DNA of 64,000 bases, from positions 1 to 64,000 of the forward strand of contig NZ_WUEY01000012.1 of NCBI RefSeq assembly GCF_010668395.1, in the 5' to 3' direction. Made by a program: the position numbers and the translations under genes. This document shows positions 27,219 to 35,499 of the stretch, in pieces; the first letter of the stretch is position 1, and the number at the start of each line of letters is the position of its first letter. Origin of the DNA: Martinezella lusitana (lineage in GTDB: Bacteria > Pseudomonadota > Alphaproteobacteria > Rhizobiales > Rhizobiaceae). Below the pieces are notes generated by a model, which was not told the origin of the DNA, did no database searches, and saw only the letters and a program-made list of their open reading frames with translations.

Positions 27219-28199
27219 CTACGAGGGGAAGGCCGCTTTCTGCAGAGATTCATCAATATAGGTCGGCGCATCGAGGTTCGGGTTCTCAAGCTTTACGACG
27301 TCCGCCCATTGCGCCTGGTTGATCGCAAATTTGCTATCCTTGATCCCGGCCCAGTGGTTTTCATCCAGGTAGGATTTGTAGATCTGCTTCAGCACGTCCG
27401 GATCAACCTTGACCCATTTTGACCACGCCGCTTCGATGTCGGCCTCGTTGGCCGGATTGATCATGTAATCGGTTTCGGCCAGCGTGACCTGCATGAAGCG
27501 CTGCAAGCCCTCAAGTACCTTCGGATCAGTACCCGGCTTGGCAAGCAGAACTTGATAGGTCGGCGTCGATTGCCCGGTGTCACCAAGGATGACGGAATCT
27601 TTAACGGTAAGCTGAAAGGGATTGACCACCATCGCGGCCGCCACCTGGCGGTTTGCAAAGGATTGGATGATCGCCACGGTCGCGCCAATGCTGACCCAGG
27701 TCGAATCATCCGGATTGCCGCCAAGTGCCTTCACAAGCTGCTTGCCGGAAAGCGTCTGGACGCTGCTCGGCTCACCGGTGCCGATCTTCTGGTTGGCAAG
27801 GTCTTTAATGCTTTTGATCGACGGATTGGCAACCAGATAGTGCCTATCCTTGGTGGTCAGCTGTCCGACCACCTTGAGGCCGGGTACGGCGCGCACCGCA
27901 TTGACGGCACCGAAGGCCTCGACAGTGCAGGCATCCAGCGATCCCCCAGCAATGGCACGCGCGCAGTCTGCGACCGTGCCGGTCTTGGTCCACTGCACGT
28001 CGAGACCAGCCTTTTCATAAGACCCATGGTCAGTGGCGAAAGCATAGCCCGATTGCGCCGGCAGATAGAGCGAGCCTTGCACACCGATCCGCAGCGTCTG
28101 CTTCTCCTGAGCGCTCGCAGTACGTTCATCAGCGATCATGGTCGCAGCCGAAAGAGCGGCGACCGCAACGAAAATCCATAATCTGTTTTTGCTTTTCAT
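27219..28199 (-). CDS. ABC transporter substrate-binding protein (NMT1/SsuA-like)
   Basis: 326 aa from ATG 28199; a GGGAGGAG site lies seven bases upstream, too close to the alternative ATG at 28205. Signal peptide RLWIFVAVAALSAATMI with cleavage near ASAQ. The mature part has LRIGVQGSLYLPAQSGYAFATDHGSYEKAGLDVQWTKTG and DACTVEAFGAVNAVRAVPGLKVVGQ, the pattern of nitrate/sulfonate/taurine-type binding proteins. It pairs with the ATPase and permease just upstream. The ligand is probably the organic acid catabolised by the cluster. Confidence 0.9.
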   Translation of the reverse strand: MKSKNRLWIFVAVAALSAATMIADERTASAQEKQTLRIGVQGSLYLPAQSGYAFATDHGSYEKAGLDVQWTKTGTVADCARAIAGGSLDACTVEAFGAVNAVRAVPGLKVVGQLTTKDRHYLVANPSIKSIKDLANQKIGTGEPSSVQTLSGKQLVKALGGNPDDSTWVSIGATVAIIQSFANRQVAAAMVVNPFQLTVKDSVILGDTGQSTPTYQVLLAKPGTDPKVLEGLQRFMQVTLAETDYMINPANEADIEAAWSKWVKVDPDVLKQIYKSYLDENHWAGIKDSKFAINQAQWADVVKLENPNLDAPTYIDESLQKAAFPS

Positions 28200-28241
28200 A
28201 GTCATTCTCCTCCCATTGTCTCCATCAAACGCTTTTAATCT

Positions 28242-29036
28242 TCACGCATTCAGGGGGCCTCTCGCTTCGGCTTTCGCCAGAAGACCGGCGAGTTCGTCAA
28301 CCTGCCGGTGATAGTGTACCGACTTCTTTGTTTCGGCCGTACGCGGGCGCGGAAGGTTGACAGTGACATCAGCGAGCACGCCCGCCGGTGCCGGCCCAAG
28401 CAGGATCACGCGATCCGAAAGGAAAACAGCCTCCTCTAGCTGATGCGTGACGAAGACGACGGTCTTGCGGTCACGCTCCCACACGTTGATCAGGTGTTCC
28501 TGCATGCGCTCGCGCGTCAGCATATCAAGGGCCGCGAACGGCTCGTCCATCAGCACCACTTCTGGTGACAGGGCGAGCGCCCGCGCCAGGTTGACGCGCT
28601 GTCGCATGCCGCCGCTGAGCTGGTGCGGATAGGCGTCGGCGAATTTCGCCAGCCCCACCTGTTCAAGCGCGGCATGAGCACGCCGCACGGCTTCGTCGCG
28701 CGGAAGATCCCGCTCTAGCCCAAGGCAGACGTTTTTCAGCGCTGTACGCCAAGGCAGCAAGGCGTCCTGTTGGAAAACCATACCGATCTTGGTGCTTGGC
28801 CCGTTTACCACCGTGCCGGCAACGCGGATCGTGCCGGAGACAGGAAGCTGCAATCCCATGATCAGGCGCAGCATGGTTGATTTCCCACAACCGCTCGGCC
28901 CGATGAGGCTGACGAATTCACCTTCGCCTACGGTAAGTGAAAGCTGTCGAAAGATTGTCAGCGTTGCCCGCTTTTTCGACCGATAGCTATAGTCGACCTT
29001 ATCGACAGTGAGTTGGATGGGGGCTGCGTTATTCAT
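28242..29036 (-). CDS. ABC transporter ATPase (SsuB/TauB-like)
   Basis: 264 aa. Walker A GPSGCGKSTMLRLI, Q-loop MVFQQDALLPWRTALKN, signature LSGGMRQRVNLARAL, Walker B VVLMDEPFAALD, H-loop FVTHQLEEAVFLSDRV. The WRT sequence after the Q-loop is typical of the nitrate/sulfonate/taurine group. It overlaps the permease gene by eight bases. Confidence 0.92.
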   Translation of the reverse strand: MNNAAPIQLTVDKVDYSYRSKKRATLTIFRQLSLTVGEGEFVSLIGPSGCGKSTMLRLIMGLQLPVSGTIRVAGTVVNGPSTKIGMVFQQDALLPWRTALKNVCLGLERDLPRDEAVRRAHAALEQVGLAKFADAYPHQLSGGMRQRVNLARALALSPEVVLMDEPFAALDMLTRERMQEHLINVWERDRKTVVFVTHQLEEAVFLSDRVILLGPAPAGVLADVTVNLPRPRTAETKKSVHYHRQVDELAGLLAKAEARGPLNA

Positions 29037-29928
29037 TGTTTTCCTCGTGCCAAGGAGACAGCCATCGATTGAGCTTTTTAAACAAGGACGAAATGAGCAT
29101 GCCGGTGATCAGGAAGCAGAGGATCCCAACATACATGCCCGCCGTATCGAATTGTTGCGCGGCATTGACGAGCAGGAAACCCACGCCCGCCGTCGCACCG
29201 AACAACTCGCCGCCCAGCACACCGACCAGTCCGCGTGCCGCTCCAAGCCTGAGGCCCACCATCGTATAAGGCAACGTGCTCGGCAGGATGATCTTGCGGA
29301 TGATGGCGAAGCGCCCGATGCTGAGAGAGTGCCCCATTTCCAGGAAAGCGGCCGGCGTCTCCTGTACGCCCGCAGTCACATTGATGATGATCGGAAAGAT
29401 CGCGGAGAGGAAGACGACTGCAACTTTGGAGCCAATACCCAGCCCGAAGGCGATGATGAACACAGGTCCGAAGGCAATGATCGGCACCGAATAGAAGCCC
29501 GCCATCAGCGGTTGGACTGCCGTTTCCAGGCCTCGCGAGATGCCGAGGATCACGCCTATCGGGATGCCGCAGATGATCGCCAACAGCATGCCGAACAGGA
29601 ATTCCTGGCCACTGACCACCAGATCCTGCGTCAGCGTGCCGTCTTGGTAGAGCTCTACTGCCCGTTTCCAGACATCGAGAGGCGGCACAATGAGCAGGTT
29701 GGAGATATGAGGCGCCGCAAGCTGCCAGACGATAACTAGAATCGCGGTCGCCATCCAGGCCGACCAGTTGCGACGCACGATCCCGTGCAACATACCTCCT
29801 GAGCGAAGCGGCTTGATTTCGTCGTCTTCGACCACATCGCGAACCCTTGGGATGGCCCCCACCTTGGTCACGCTGTGGACTCCTGCCTTCGGCGGCGGAT
29901 CGGGAGGGATTGTTTGAGCATCGGACAT
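29029..29928 (-). CDS. ABC transporter permease (SsuC/TauC-like)
   Basis: 299 aa. A 50-residue cytoplasmic N-terminus precedes six membrane helices, beginning WMATAILVIVWQLAAPHI. The EAA loop reads EMGHSLSIGRFAIIRKIILPSTLPYTMVGLRLGAARGLVGVLGGE. It forms the channel for the importer with the ATPase and binding protein encoded next. Confidence 0.92.
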   Translation of the reverse strand: MSDAQTIPPDPPPKAGVHSVTKVGAIPRVRDVVEDDEIKPLRSGGMLHGIVRRNWSAWMATAILVIVWQLAAPHISNLLIVPPLDVWKRAVELYQDGTLTQDLVVSGQEFLFGMLLAIICGIPIGVILGISRGLETAVQPLMAGFYSVPIIAFGPVFIIAFGLGIGSKVAVVFLSAIFPIIINVTAGVQETPAAFLEMGHSLSIGRFAIIRKIILPSTLPYTMVGLRLGAARGLVGVLGGELFGATAGVGFLLVNAAQQFDTAGMYVGILCFLITGMLISSLFKKLNRWLSPWHEENNE

Positions 29929-29944
29929 ACAACCTCACTCCGGG

Positions 29945-30511
29945 CTACGCGCGTTGATGACGGCGCGATTTCAGCATGGCAGCCGACGGATCGTAATCGC
30001 CGGAATCGAGCATGCCGACGAGCGCTACGATCGCTGCGTCGTAGCCATGGCGACGCATGCCCATGCAGGTACCGACCACGGCGCGCGTGAAAATGGATTC
30101 CAGCCCATCCCACTTATTGGACGTCTGGTAGTGCACCTCGATTACCGGAAGGCCGGTCTCGCCCACTGCTGCCCGGGTCGCATAGCCCCCGAAGGTCAGA
30201 CCTGCCGGATTGATGATAAGCCCGTCGAGTTCCTCGTTGTGGGTCTCCTCATGTAGCCAGGTGAGGATATCGCCCTCGTAGTCAGAGCAGATCCTTTTTG
30301 CGAGCACGACGCCGAGCGCGTTGCACAGTGTCTCTACTTGATTTTCCAGGTCTTCGATACTGTGCGGCGTGCCTTTCGAGCGCACCGGCCTGTCGATCAG
30401 GTTCGTCATGTTCGGCCCGTTGATCATGCCGATCCGCCAGACCTTATCGCTCGAACGCAGCAGGCGTTTCAGCTCCGATTCGTGCCCGTTTTTCTCTTTC
30501 TCCACTATCAT
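29945..30511 (-). CDS. Type II dehydroquinase-like protein with altered active site
   Basis: 188 aa with the flavodoxin-like AroQ plan: RIGMINGPNMTNLIDRP at the start, YEGDILTWLHE, DGLIINPAGLT, LPVIEVHYQ and GMRRHGYDAAI. Compared with true type II dehydroquinases, the Arg/Tyr lid (R-x4-Y) is absent, the His after the INPGA-type strand is replaced (LTFGG instead of LTHTS), and the S-N-x-x-x-R-E-x-F-R motif reads TSNKWDGLES. Asn and the EVH histidine remain. It is unlikely to serve shikimate synthesis and probably acts on a related cyclic acid. The ATG overlaps no neighbour; its 5' end overlaps the AhpD/PcaC-like gene stop by four bases. Confidence 0.82.
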   Translation of the reverse strand: MIVEKEKNGHESELKRLLRSSDKVWRIGMINGPNMTNLIDRPVRSKGTPHSIEDLENQVETLCNALGVVLAKRICSDYEGDILTWLHEETHNEELDGLIINPAGLTFGGYATRAAVGETGLPVIEVHYQTSNKWDGLESIFTRAVVGTCMGMRRHGYDAAIVALVGMLDSGDYDPSAAMLKSRRHQRA

Positions 30512-30903
30512 TTCCTCCCGCTCTGTTCTGCGACCTCACGCAAGGACTTGTCCGCGGCCTTGAACGCGTTGATCCCGGCTGGAATGCCACAATACACCAT
30601 GGCCTGCAGCAGCGTTTCCTGTATTTCTGATACCGAGCAGCCGTTGCGAACGGCACCTTTAACATGGGCGCTGATTTCGTTCTCCTGCTGCAGAGCGGCC
30701 AGCATCGCTAGAGTAACGAGGCTTCTTGTGCGCTTGTCCAGCCCCTCCCGTGTCCACACTGTGCCCCAGCAATGTTCCGTGACATAGTCGACCATGAGAC
30801 GGGTGAAGTCGCTCGCCGCACTGTACGAACGATCGACATAATCGTCGCCAAGCACCTCGCGACGGATGGAATTTCCTGCCTTCCAGGCTTCGCTCTCGCT
30901 CAT
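30508..30903 (-). CDS. Carboxymuconolactone decarboxylase family protein (PcaC-like)
   Basis: 131 aa. Helical CMD domain: FTRLMVDYVTEHCWGTVWTREGLDKRTRSLVTLAMLAAL, then ISAHVKGAVRNGCSVSEIQETLLQAMVYCGIPAGINAF. The HVKGA..NG and YCG(I/V)PA segments match 4-carboxymuconolactone decarboxylase (PcaC) better than AhpD: no CxxC is present. In the beta-ketoadipate pathway PcaC works next to PcaD, and a PcaD-like hydrolase is in this operon. It starts one base after the flavoprotein stop. Confidence 0.87.
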   Translation of the reverse strand: MSESEAWKAGNSIRREVLGDDYVDRSYSAASDFTRLMVDYVTEHCWGTVWTREGLDKRTRSLVTLAMLAALQQENEISAHVKGAVRNGCSVSEIQETLLQAMVYCGIPAGINAFKAADKSLREVAEQSGRK

Positions 30904-30904
30904 G

Positions 30905-32371
30905 TCAGGCAGCCTTCGTCGCAGCGATGTGCTCAGCGCAGATCAGCCCGAAAACGGTGGCGCAGGCCAAGCCGCCGAGATAGCCGCCCCGAGGCCCGCC
31001 TCCGAGACCTCCCGCCGTACCACCGGCTGCATAGAGGCCCGGAATCGCATGGCCGTTTTCATGCTGGACCTGGCCGTTGCGGTTGATGCGAACGCCGCCC
31101 AGTGTGAAGGTGATGCCAGCGACACTCGGTACGGCGTAGAAAGGCGCGATCGTAAGTGGATCCGGCTTACCCGAGCGCGGCACCGGCAGACCGGCTGCCT
31201 TGCCAACAGTTGCCGCCGCGTTGAATGCCTCGACCGTTGCGACCAGACCGTGCGGATCGATGTCGGCCTGACGCGCAAGTTCGACAAGCGAGTCTGCCTT
31301 ATAGACCGTTCCGCCGGCCTCCAAGATCGTATCGTTTGCAGGCTTGGTGCCGCGGAACTCGCCGCGATCCTTGTCCCAGCCCTGCCGCTTCCAGGATTCG
31401 GCATCGAGGATGACGAAGGCGCCCCTCGGGTCATCTCCCTGGCCGACGGCATTGGTTACGCCAACCCCCGACAAGGCAAGCCGGCTCATGCCCTCGCCGG
31501 TGATCTGCTCATTGACAAAGCGCCGGCCCTGCCGGTTGACGAGAATGCCATCCGAGATGATGCCGTCGAGGATCGGATATGGCCACAACCCGTCATTCGT
31601 CAGTGAATCGAGATGCAGCATATGGCCGTAGAAATAGTTCATGTTGTCGACCGCGGCACCCAGTTTCAGCGCCATTGCAAGGCCATCACCGGTCTGGCTA
31701 CTCATCGAGCGCAGCTTCATCTTGTCGGCCTGCGGGCCGACATATTTGCGCAGCAATTCCGGGTTCGCCTGGAAGCCGCCGTCGGACAGAACGACGTTGC
31801 GGGCGCGGATTTCAGAAATACCATCGGGAGTCTCAATTTTTGCACCGCTGACGCGCCCGTCACTATCAACCAGAAGATCGATGACGCGACTGTTCGGCAT
31901 ATAAAGCCCGCCTTGCTCGACGAAGCGAGCGGCATGGCTAGTCATCGCCTTGTCGGGCCCACGCTCGCGGTCGTATTCGGCCAGACCCTGTGGCGTCAAT
32001 CGGAACGGCAGAATATAAAGGCGATCGCGGCGTTCCGGCAGAAGACCGGCGATGATGTCCTCGCCTGCTAGCCAGTCGATCGTACGGGAGCAGTTCTCGG
32101 CCCATACCTCGACCAACTCCTTACGAGCCAGACCCGAAGTGACCTCTTCGGCATAAGCTTTCAAGACATCGGGTTTCTCCCGGATGCCGACATAGGCTGC
32201 GTTCATGAAGCCGCCGGACATACGGGCATTGGAGGAACCCGGCCCATCACCCTTATCGGCAGCCACCACACGCAGGCCGAGCTGCTGGGCACGCCGGGCG
32301 GCAGTCCAGCCCGCCATGCCGGTGCCTGCGACCAGAACATCATAAATTGTGGTTGAATCAAAGTCGGACAT
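30905..32371 (-). CDS. FAD-dependent dehydrogenase (fumarate reductase/ketosteroid dehydrogenase-like)
   Basis: 488 aa. The dinucleotide-binding site is VLVAGTGMAGWTAARRAQQLG, followed by DKGDGPGSSNARMSGGFMNAAY. The FAD-binding end is ENGHAIPGLYAAGGTAGGLGGGPRGGYLGG. This is the flavoprotein subunit family that includes fumarate reductase, tricarballylate dehydrogenase and 3-ketosteroid-1-dehydrogenases: desaturation or reduction next to a carbonyl or carboxyl. It is the first gene of the minus arm, 268 bp from the divergent DUF35 gene. Confidence 0.87.
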   Translation of the reverse strand: MSDFDSTTIYDVLVAGTGMAGWTAARRAQQLGLRVVAADKGDGPGSSNARMSGGFMNAAYVGIREKPDVLKAYAEEVTSGLARKELVEVWAENCSRTIDWLAGEDIIAGLLPERRDRLYILPFRLTPQGLAEYDRERGPDKAMTSHAARFVEQGGLYMPNSRVIDLLVDSDGRVSGAKIETPDGISEIRARNVVLSDGGFQANPELLRKYVGPQADKMKLRSMSSQTGDGLAMALKLGAAVDNMNYFYGHMLHLDSLTNDGLWPYPILDGIISDGILVNRQGRRFVNEQITGEGMSRLALSGVGVTNAVGQGDDPRGAFVILDAESWKRQGWDKDRGEFRGTKPANDTILEAGGTVYKADSLVELARQADIDPHGLVATVEAFNAAATVGKAAGLPVPRSGKPDPLTIAPFYAVPSVAGITFTLGGVRINRNGQVQHENGHAIPGLYAAGGTAGGLGGGPRGGYLGGLACATVFGLICAEHIAATKAA

Positions 32372-32394
32372 TCGGCTCCTCCCAGAGCGATAAC

Positions 32395-32411
32395 GTTCTT
32401 TTCAACAGAAC
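32395..32411. promoter_or_regulatory. Inverted repeat GTTCT-N7-AGAAC in the leader of the minus arm
   Basis: GTTCT at 32395-32399 and AGAAC at 32407-32411, just downstream of the proposed minus-strand promoter. It shares half-sites with the repeat at 32612-32625, suggesting one regulator, probably the IclR protein encoded at 35500-36282. Confidence 0.45.
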
Positions 32412-32428
32412 ACTTGTTTTGTTATATT

Positions 32429-32456
32429 AAATTATCGGCTGGAGAGCAGTTGTCAA
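32429..32456 (-). promoter_or_regulatory. Proposed promoter of the minus-strand arm
   Basis: On the minus strand TTGACA (32456-32451) is a perfect -35, followed after 16 bp by TAATTT (32434-32429). It lies about 60 bp upstream of the flavoprotein ATG. Confidence 0.5.
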
Positions 32457-32582
32457 GCGCGTTGAGACTTCTTTTACCGAGCAACGGCTAAATCCCGATT
32501 TTTCGCTGCCGAACAATCATTTTTCAGAAAAAAACGCTGCATTGCGAACGAGACGCGATTGTCGGGTGGAGCCGAATGCTTA

Positions 32583-32611
32583 TTGACTTAAGCCTCGGAT
32601 CGCAACATTAT
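32583..32611 (+). promoter_or_regulatory. Proposed promoter of the plus-strand arm
   Basis: TTGACT at 32583-32588, 17-bp spacer, CATTAT at 32606-32611, 29 bp before the DUF35 start. Confidence 0.5.
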
Positions 32612-32625
32612 AGAACGCATGTTCT
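32612..32625. promoter_or_regulatory. Inverted repeat AGAAC-GCAT-GTTCT at the plus-arm promoter
   Basis: Immediately downstream of the proposed -10, overlapping the expected transcription start, where a repressor would act. Half-sites match those at 32395-32411 but in the opposite order and with different spacing. Confidence 0.5.
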
Positions 32626-32639
32626 CTTGAAAGGAACGG

Positions 32640-33080
32640 ATGGTGTCACAGACAATGGCAGACAATGCAGTTGAAAATCGATCAGAAGAAGACGCAGAAC
32701 TGCTTTCGCCGGCGGTGATGAGCTTTGACGATGACGGGCGACCCCACCTGCGCGGCGGGCGTTGTCAGACATGCGGAGCGCGGACGTTTCCGCGCGTAGA
32801 AGTCTGCCCTGCCTGCATGGGCGAGGAAATGGTCGAGGAGATCATGCCCGACCACGGCACCCTCTATTCCTATACAGTCGTGCATGTCGGGCCGGCGTGT
32901 TGGGAAAAGCCGATGACGCTCGGCTATGTCGATTTCGACAACGGGGTCCGCGTCTTTACCCATTTGAAAGGCAAGGTTGCCATCGGGCAGGAAGTCGCGC
33001 TTTCGCTCGATACGGTCGGACATCAGCCCGATGGACGGGAACTACACAGTTTCGTTTTTTCTGCAGATGGTGTGTCATGA
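32640..33080 (+). CDS. DUF35 OB-fold / zinc-ribbon protein
   Basis: 146 aa; ATG 32640 follows AAGGAA. The zinc ribbon is GGRCQTCGARTFPRVEVCPACMGEE (two CxxC pairs). The OB fold follows: GTLYSYTVVHVGPACWEKP, YVDFDNGVRVFTHLKG, VALSLD. DUF35 proteins are obligate partners of thiolase-like enzymes (acetoacetyl-CoA thiolase/HMG-CoA synthase complexes, steroid side-chain retro-aldolases) and help place the acyl-CoA. The thiolase gene overlaps its stop as ATGA, matching that pairing. Confidence 0.9.
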   Translation: MVSQTMADNAVENRSEEDAELLSPAVMSFDDDGRPHLRGGRCQTCGARTFPRVEVCPACMGEEMVEEIMPDHGTLYSYTVVHVGPACWEKPMTLGYVDFDNGVRVFTHLKGKVAIGQEVALSLDTVGHQPDGRELHSFVFSADGVS

Positions 33081-34216
33081 GAGACGTTGCAGTCATCGGC
33101 ACGGGCCTGATCCCGTTCGGCAAATATCCCGATAAGACCCTCGCCGACCTTGGCTGGCCTGCCGTCAAGATGGCCGTCAAGGACGCTGATATCGCGCCAG
33201 CCAAGATCGAGGCGGCATATTGCGGTACAGCGCTGGGGGGGATGATGGCGGGCCAGCGCATTCTCGGCCGGGTCGGATTGACCGGCATTCCGATCGTCAA
33301 TGTCGAGAATGCTTGCTCTTCGAGTTCATCCGCGTTGCGGCAAGCCGTGATGGCCATCCGGTCCGGAGAATATGATGTCGTTCTAGTGATCGGTGTCGAA
33401 AAGCTGACCAAATTCGGCGGCGGCACGCTGCCGCTTGAGAAAGAGGATTGGGAGGTCAGCCAAGGCCTTGTCATGCCAGCGCTCTACGCTATGCGCGCGC
33501 AGCGCTACATGCACGAATATGACCTAACCCCAGCGCAACTGGCCCTGGTGTCGGTAAAGAATCGCCGCAATGGCGCGCTCAATCCTGATGCGCAGATGCG
33601 CAAGCCGGTAACAGTCGAGGAAGTGCTCGCCTCGCGTCCTATTGCCGATCCCTTCACGCTGCTGCAGTGCTGCCCGACGGGCGACGGCGCCGCTGCGCTG
33701 ATTCTGTGTGAGGCGAAGCTTGCGCGCCAGTACCGCTCCGATCCAGTCCGCATCGCGGCATCCGATCTCACTTCCGGCAAATACACCCCGGGGTTTCGCG
33801 ACATGACGATCCCTGAGATCACCGTGCGCGGCGCCAAGGAGGCCTACGAGGAGGCCGGTCTCGGTCCGCAAGAGATCGACGTGGCCGAAGTCCACGATGC
33901 ATTTAGCATCGCAGAGTTACTTTATTATGAGGCTTTCGGGTTCTGCGAAAGGGGTAGCGCTGGCGCCTTCATCGAAAGCGGCGCCAGCGCGATCGATGGT
34001 AAGATCGCGGTCAATCCTTCCGGAGGTCTGCTGGCCAAGGGCCACCCGATCGGTGCCACCGGTGCCGCCCAGGCGGTCGAGATCGTGCGCCAGCTTCGCG
34101 GCGAATGCGGCGCCCGTCAGGTCCCTGATGCCAAGGTAGGCCTGTCCCATGCAACTGGCGGCGGCATTTCTGGCTTCGACCACGGCGTCTGCTGCATCCA
34201 TATTTTTACGCGATAG
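33077..34216 (+). CDS. Thiolase-like (SCP2-type) acyl-CoA enzyme
   Basis: 379 aa from ATG 33077. The nucleophile Cys lies in NVENACSSSSSALRQAV (about residue 80). EVHDAFSIAELLYYEAFGF is the HD(C/A)F motif of SCP2 thiolases. NPSGGLLAKGHPIGATGAAQ has the catalytic His. The second Cys of biosynthetic/degradative thiolases (CxG) is replaced by GLSHATGGGISG. This pattern, with a DUF35 partner, fits either a 3-ketoacyl-CoA thiolase or an SCP2-type retro-aldolase acting on a CoA ester. Confidence 0.9.
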   Translation: MRDVAVIGTGLIPFGKYPDKTLADLGWPAVKMAVKDADIAPAKIEAAYCGTALGGMMAGQRILGRVGLTGIPIVNVENACSSSSSALRQAVMAIRSGEYDVVLVIGVEKLTKFGGGTLPLEKEDWEVSQGLVMPALYAMRAQRYMHEYDLTPAQLALVSVKNRRNGALNPDAQMRKPVTVEEVLASRPIADPFTLLQCCPTGDGAAALILCEAKLARQYRSDPVRIAASDLTSGKYTPGFRDMTIPEITVRGAKEAYEEAGLGPQEIDVAEVHDAFSIAELLYYEAFGFCERGSAGAFIESGASAIDGKIAVNPSGGLLAKGHPIGATGAAQAVEIVRQLRGECGARQVPDAKVGLSHATGGGISGFDHGVCCIHIFTR

Positions 34217-34230
34217 GCGGACACAATCCG

Positions 34231-35454
34231 ATGGTTACCGCAAAGAAGCTTCCGCTCGAAGGCGTTCGCGTCCTCGATCTCACTCAGTTCCTGTCGGGTC
34301 CATTCGGCTCGCAGGTTCTCGCCGACCTCGGTGCCGAGGTAATCAAGTTAGAAGGGCCACAGGGAGATTCCTCGCGGCAGATCCCACCGCACTTTGTGGC
34401 GGGCGACAGCGTCTACTACCACTCCGTAAACCGCAACAAACGTAGCGTTGTCGTGGATCTGAAGGCGAAGGAAGGCTTGGAGATTGCCCGGGAACTGGCG
34501 CTTTCCTGCGATGTCGTGCTGGAGAATTTCCGACCCTCCGTCCTGCCCAGGCTCGGCCTCAGTGCTGAAGCGCTGCGTGCCCAGAAGCCTTCGCTCATCT
34601 GGTGCTCGATCTCGGGTTTTGGCCAGGACGGGCCATATCGCGAGAAGCCGGCTTACGACATGATTGTCCAAGCGCTTTCCGGCGGGATGAGCCTCACCGG
34701 CGAGCCGGGCGGCCCGAGCGTGCGCTCCGGCGTGCCGATCGGCGATCTCACGGCCGGCCTCTATGCCGCGGTCGCGGTGCTTGCGGCGCTGGCACGTCGC
34801 AGCGCGACCGGCGAAGGCGACACTATCGACATTTCCATGCTCGACTGCCAGGCCGCTATGCTCTCCTATCAGGCGGCCTACTATCTTTTCACCGGCAAAG
34901 TACCCGGATTGCAGGGTACTGGCCATGATTCTTTTGCCACCTATCGCCGCTTCCTGTGCGCGGAGGATACCGAGATCGTCATCACCGCCAACACAGACCG
35001 CATGTGGCAGGGCATGTGCCGTACGCTCGGGCTGGAACGGTTGATCTCCGATCCGCGCTTTCTCGATAGTCACCAGCGCCATGTCAACCGTCTCGCGCTT
35101 TGGCAGGAATTGGAACCATGCTTTTTGATCCGGACGGCGCAGGCATGGTGCCCGATGCTTGAAGCCGAAGGCGTTCCGGTGGGCGTGGTCAATACGCTCG
35201 ATCAAGTTGTTACCGACCCGCAGATCGTACATCGGCAAATGGTCTCGACCATTGCCGCCACCGATGGGCGCCAGGTTCGCGTCATGGGCAACCCCATCGT
35301 CATGGACGGCACGCGGGAGGCCAGGAACCGCATGCCGCCGCGCTTGGGCGAAGATACGGATGAGGTTCTACGCGAGGTGCTGGGGTATTCGAGTGACCTG
35401 ATCAAAAATCTAGCCAGCCGCGGTTCGATCCAACTCGACAAGGCCGAGACTTGA
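34231..35454 (+). CDS. CaiB/BaiF family CoA-transferase
   Basis: 407 aa class III CoA-transferase. N-terminal GVRVLDLTQFLSGPFGSQVLADLGAEVIKLEGP, then VDLKAKEGLEIARELALSCDVVLENFRPSV. The catalytic Asp of the family is in PIGDLTAGLYAAVAVL (about residue 170). It would activate a carboxylic acid by moving CoA from another acyl-CoA, feeding the thiolase-like enzyme encoded just upstream. Last gene of the plus arm. Confidence 0.92.
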   Translation: MVTAKKLPLEGVRVLDLTQFLSGPFGSQVLADLGAEVIKLEGPQGDSSRQIPPHFVAGDSVYYHSVNRNKRSVVVDLKAKEGLEIARELALSCDVVLENFRPSVLPRLGLSAEALRAQKPSLIWCSISGFGQDGPYREKPAYDMIVQALSGGMSLTGEPGGPSVRSGVPIGDLTAGLYAAVAVLAALARRSATGEGDTIDISMLDCQAAMLSYQAAYYLFTGKVPGLQGTGHDSFATYRRFLCAEDTEIVITANTDRMWQGMCRTLGLERLISDPRFLDSHQRHVNRLALWQELEPCFLIRTAQAWCPMLEAEGVPVGVVNTLDQVVTDPQIVHRQMVSTIAATDGRQVRVMGNPIVMDGTREARNRMPPRLGEDTDEVLREVLGYSSDLIKNLASRGSIQLDKAET

Positions 35455-35499
35455 GATCATGTCTCGCGATACTACTCTGTCGGCTGTCTTAAATCTCAC

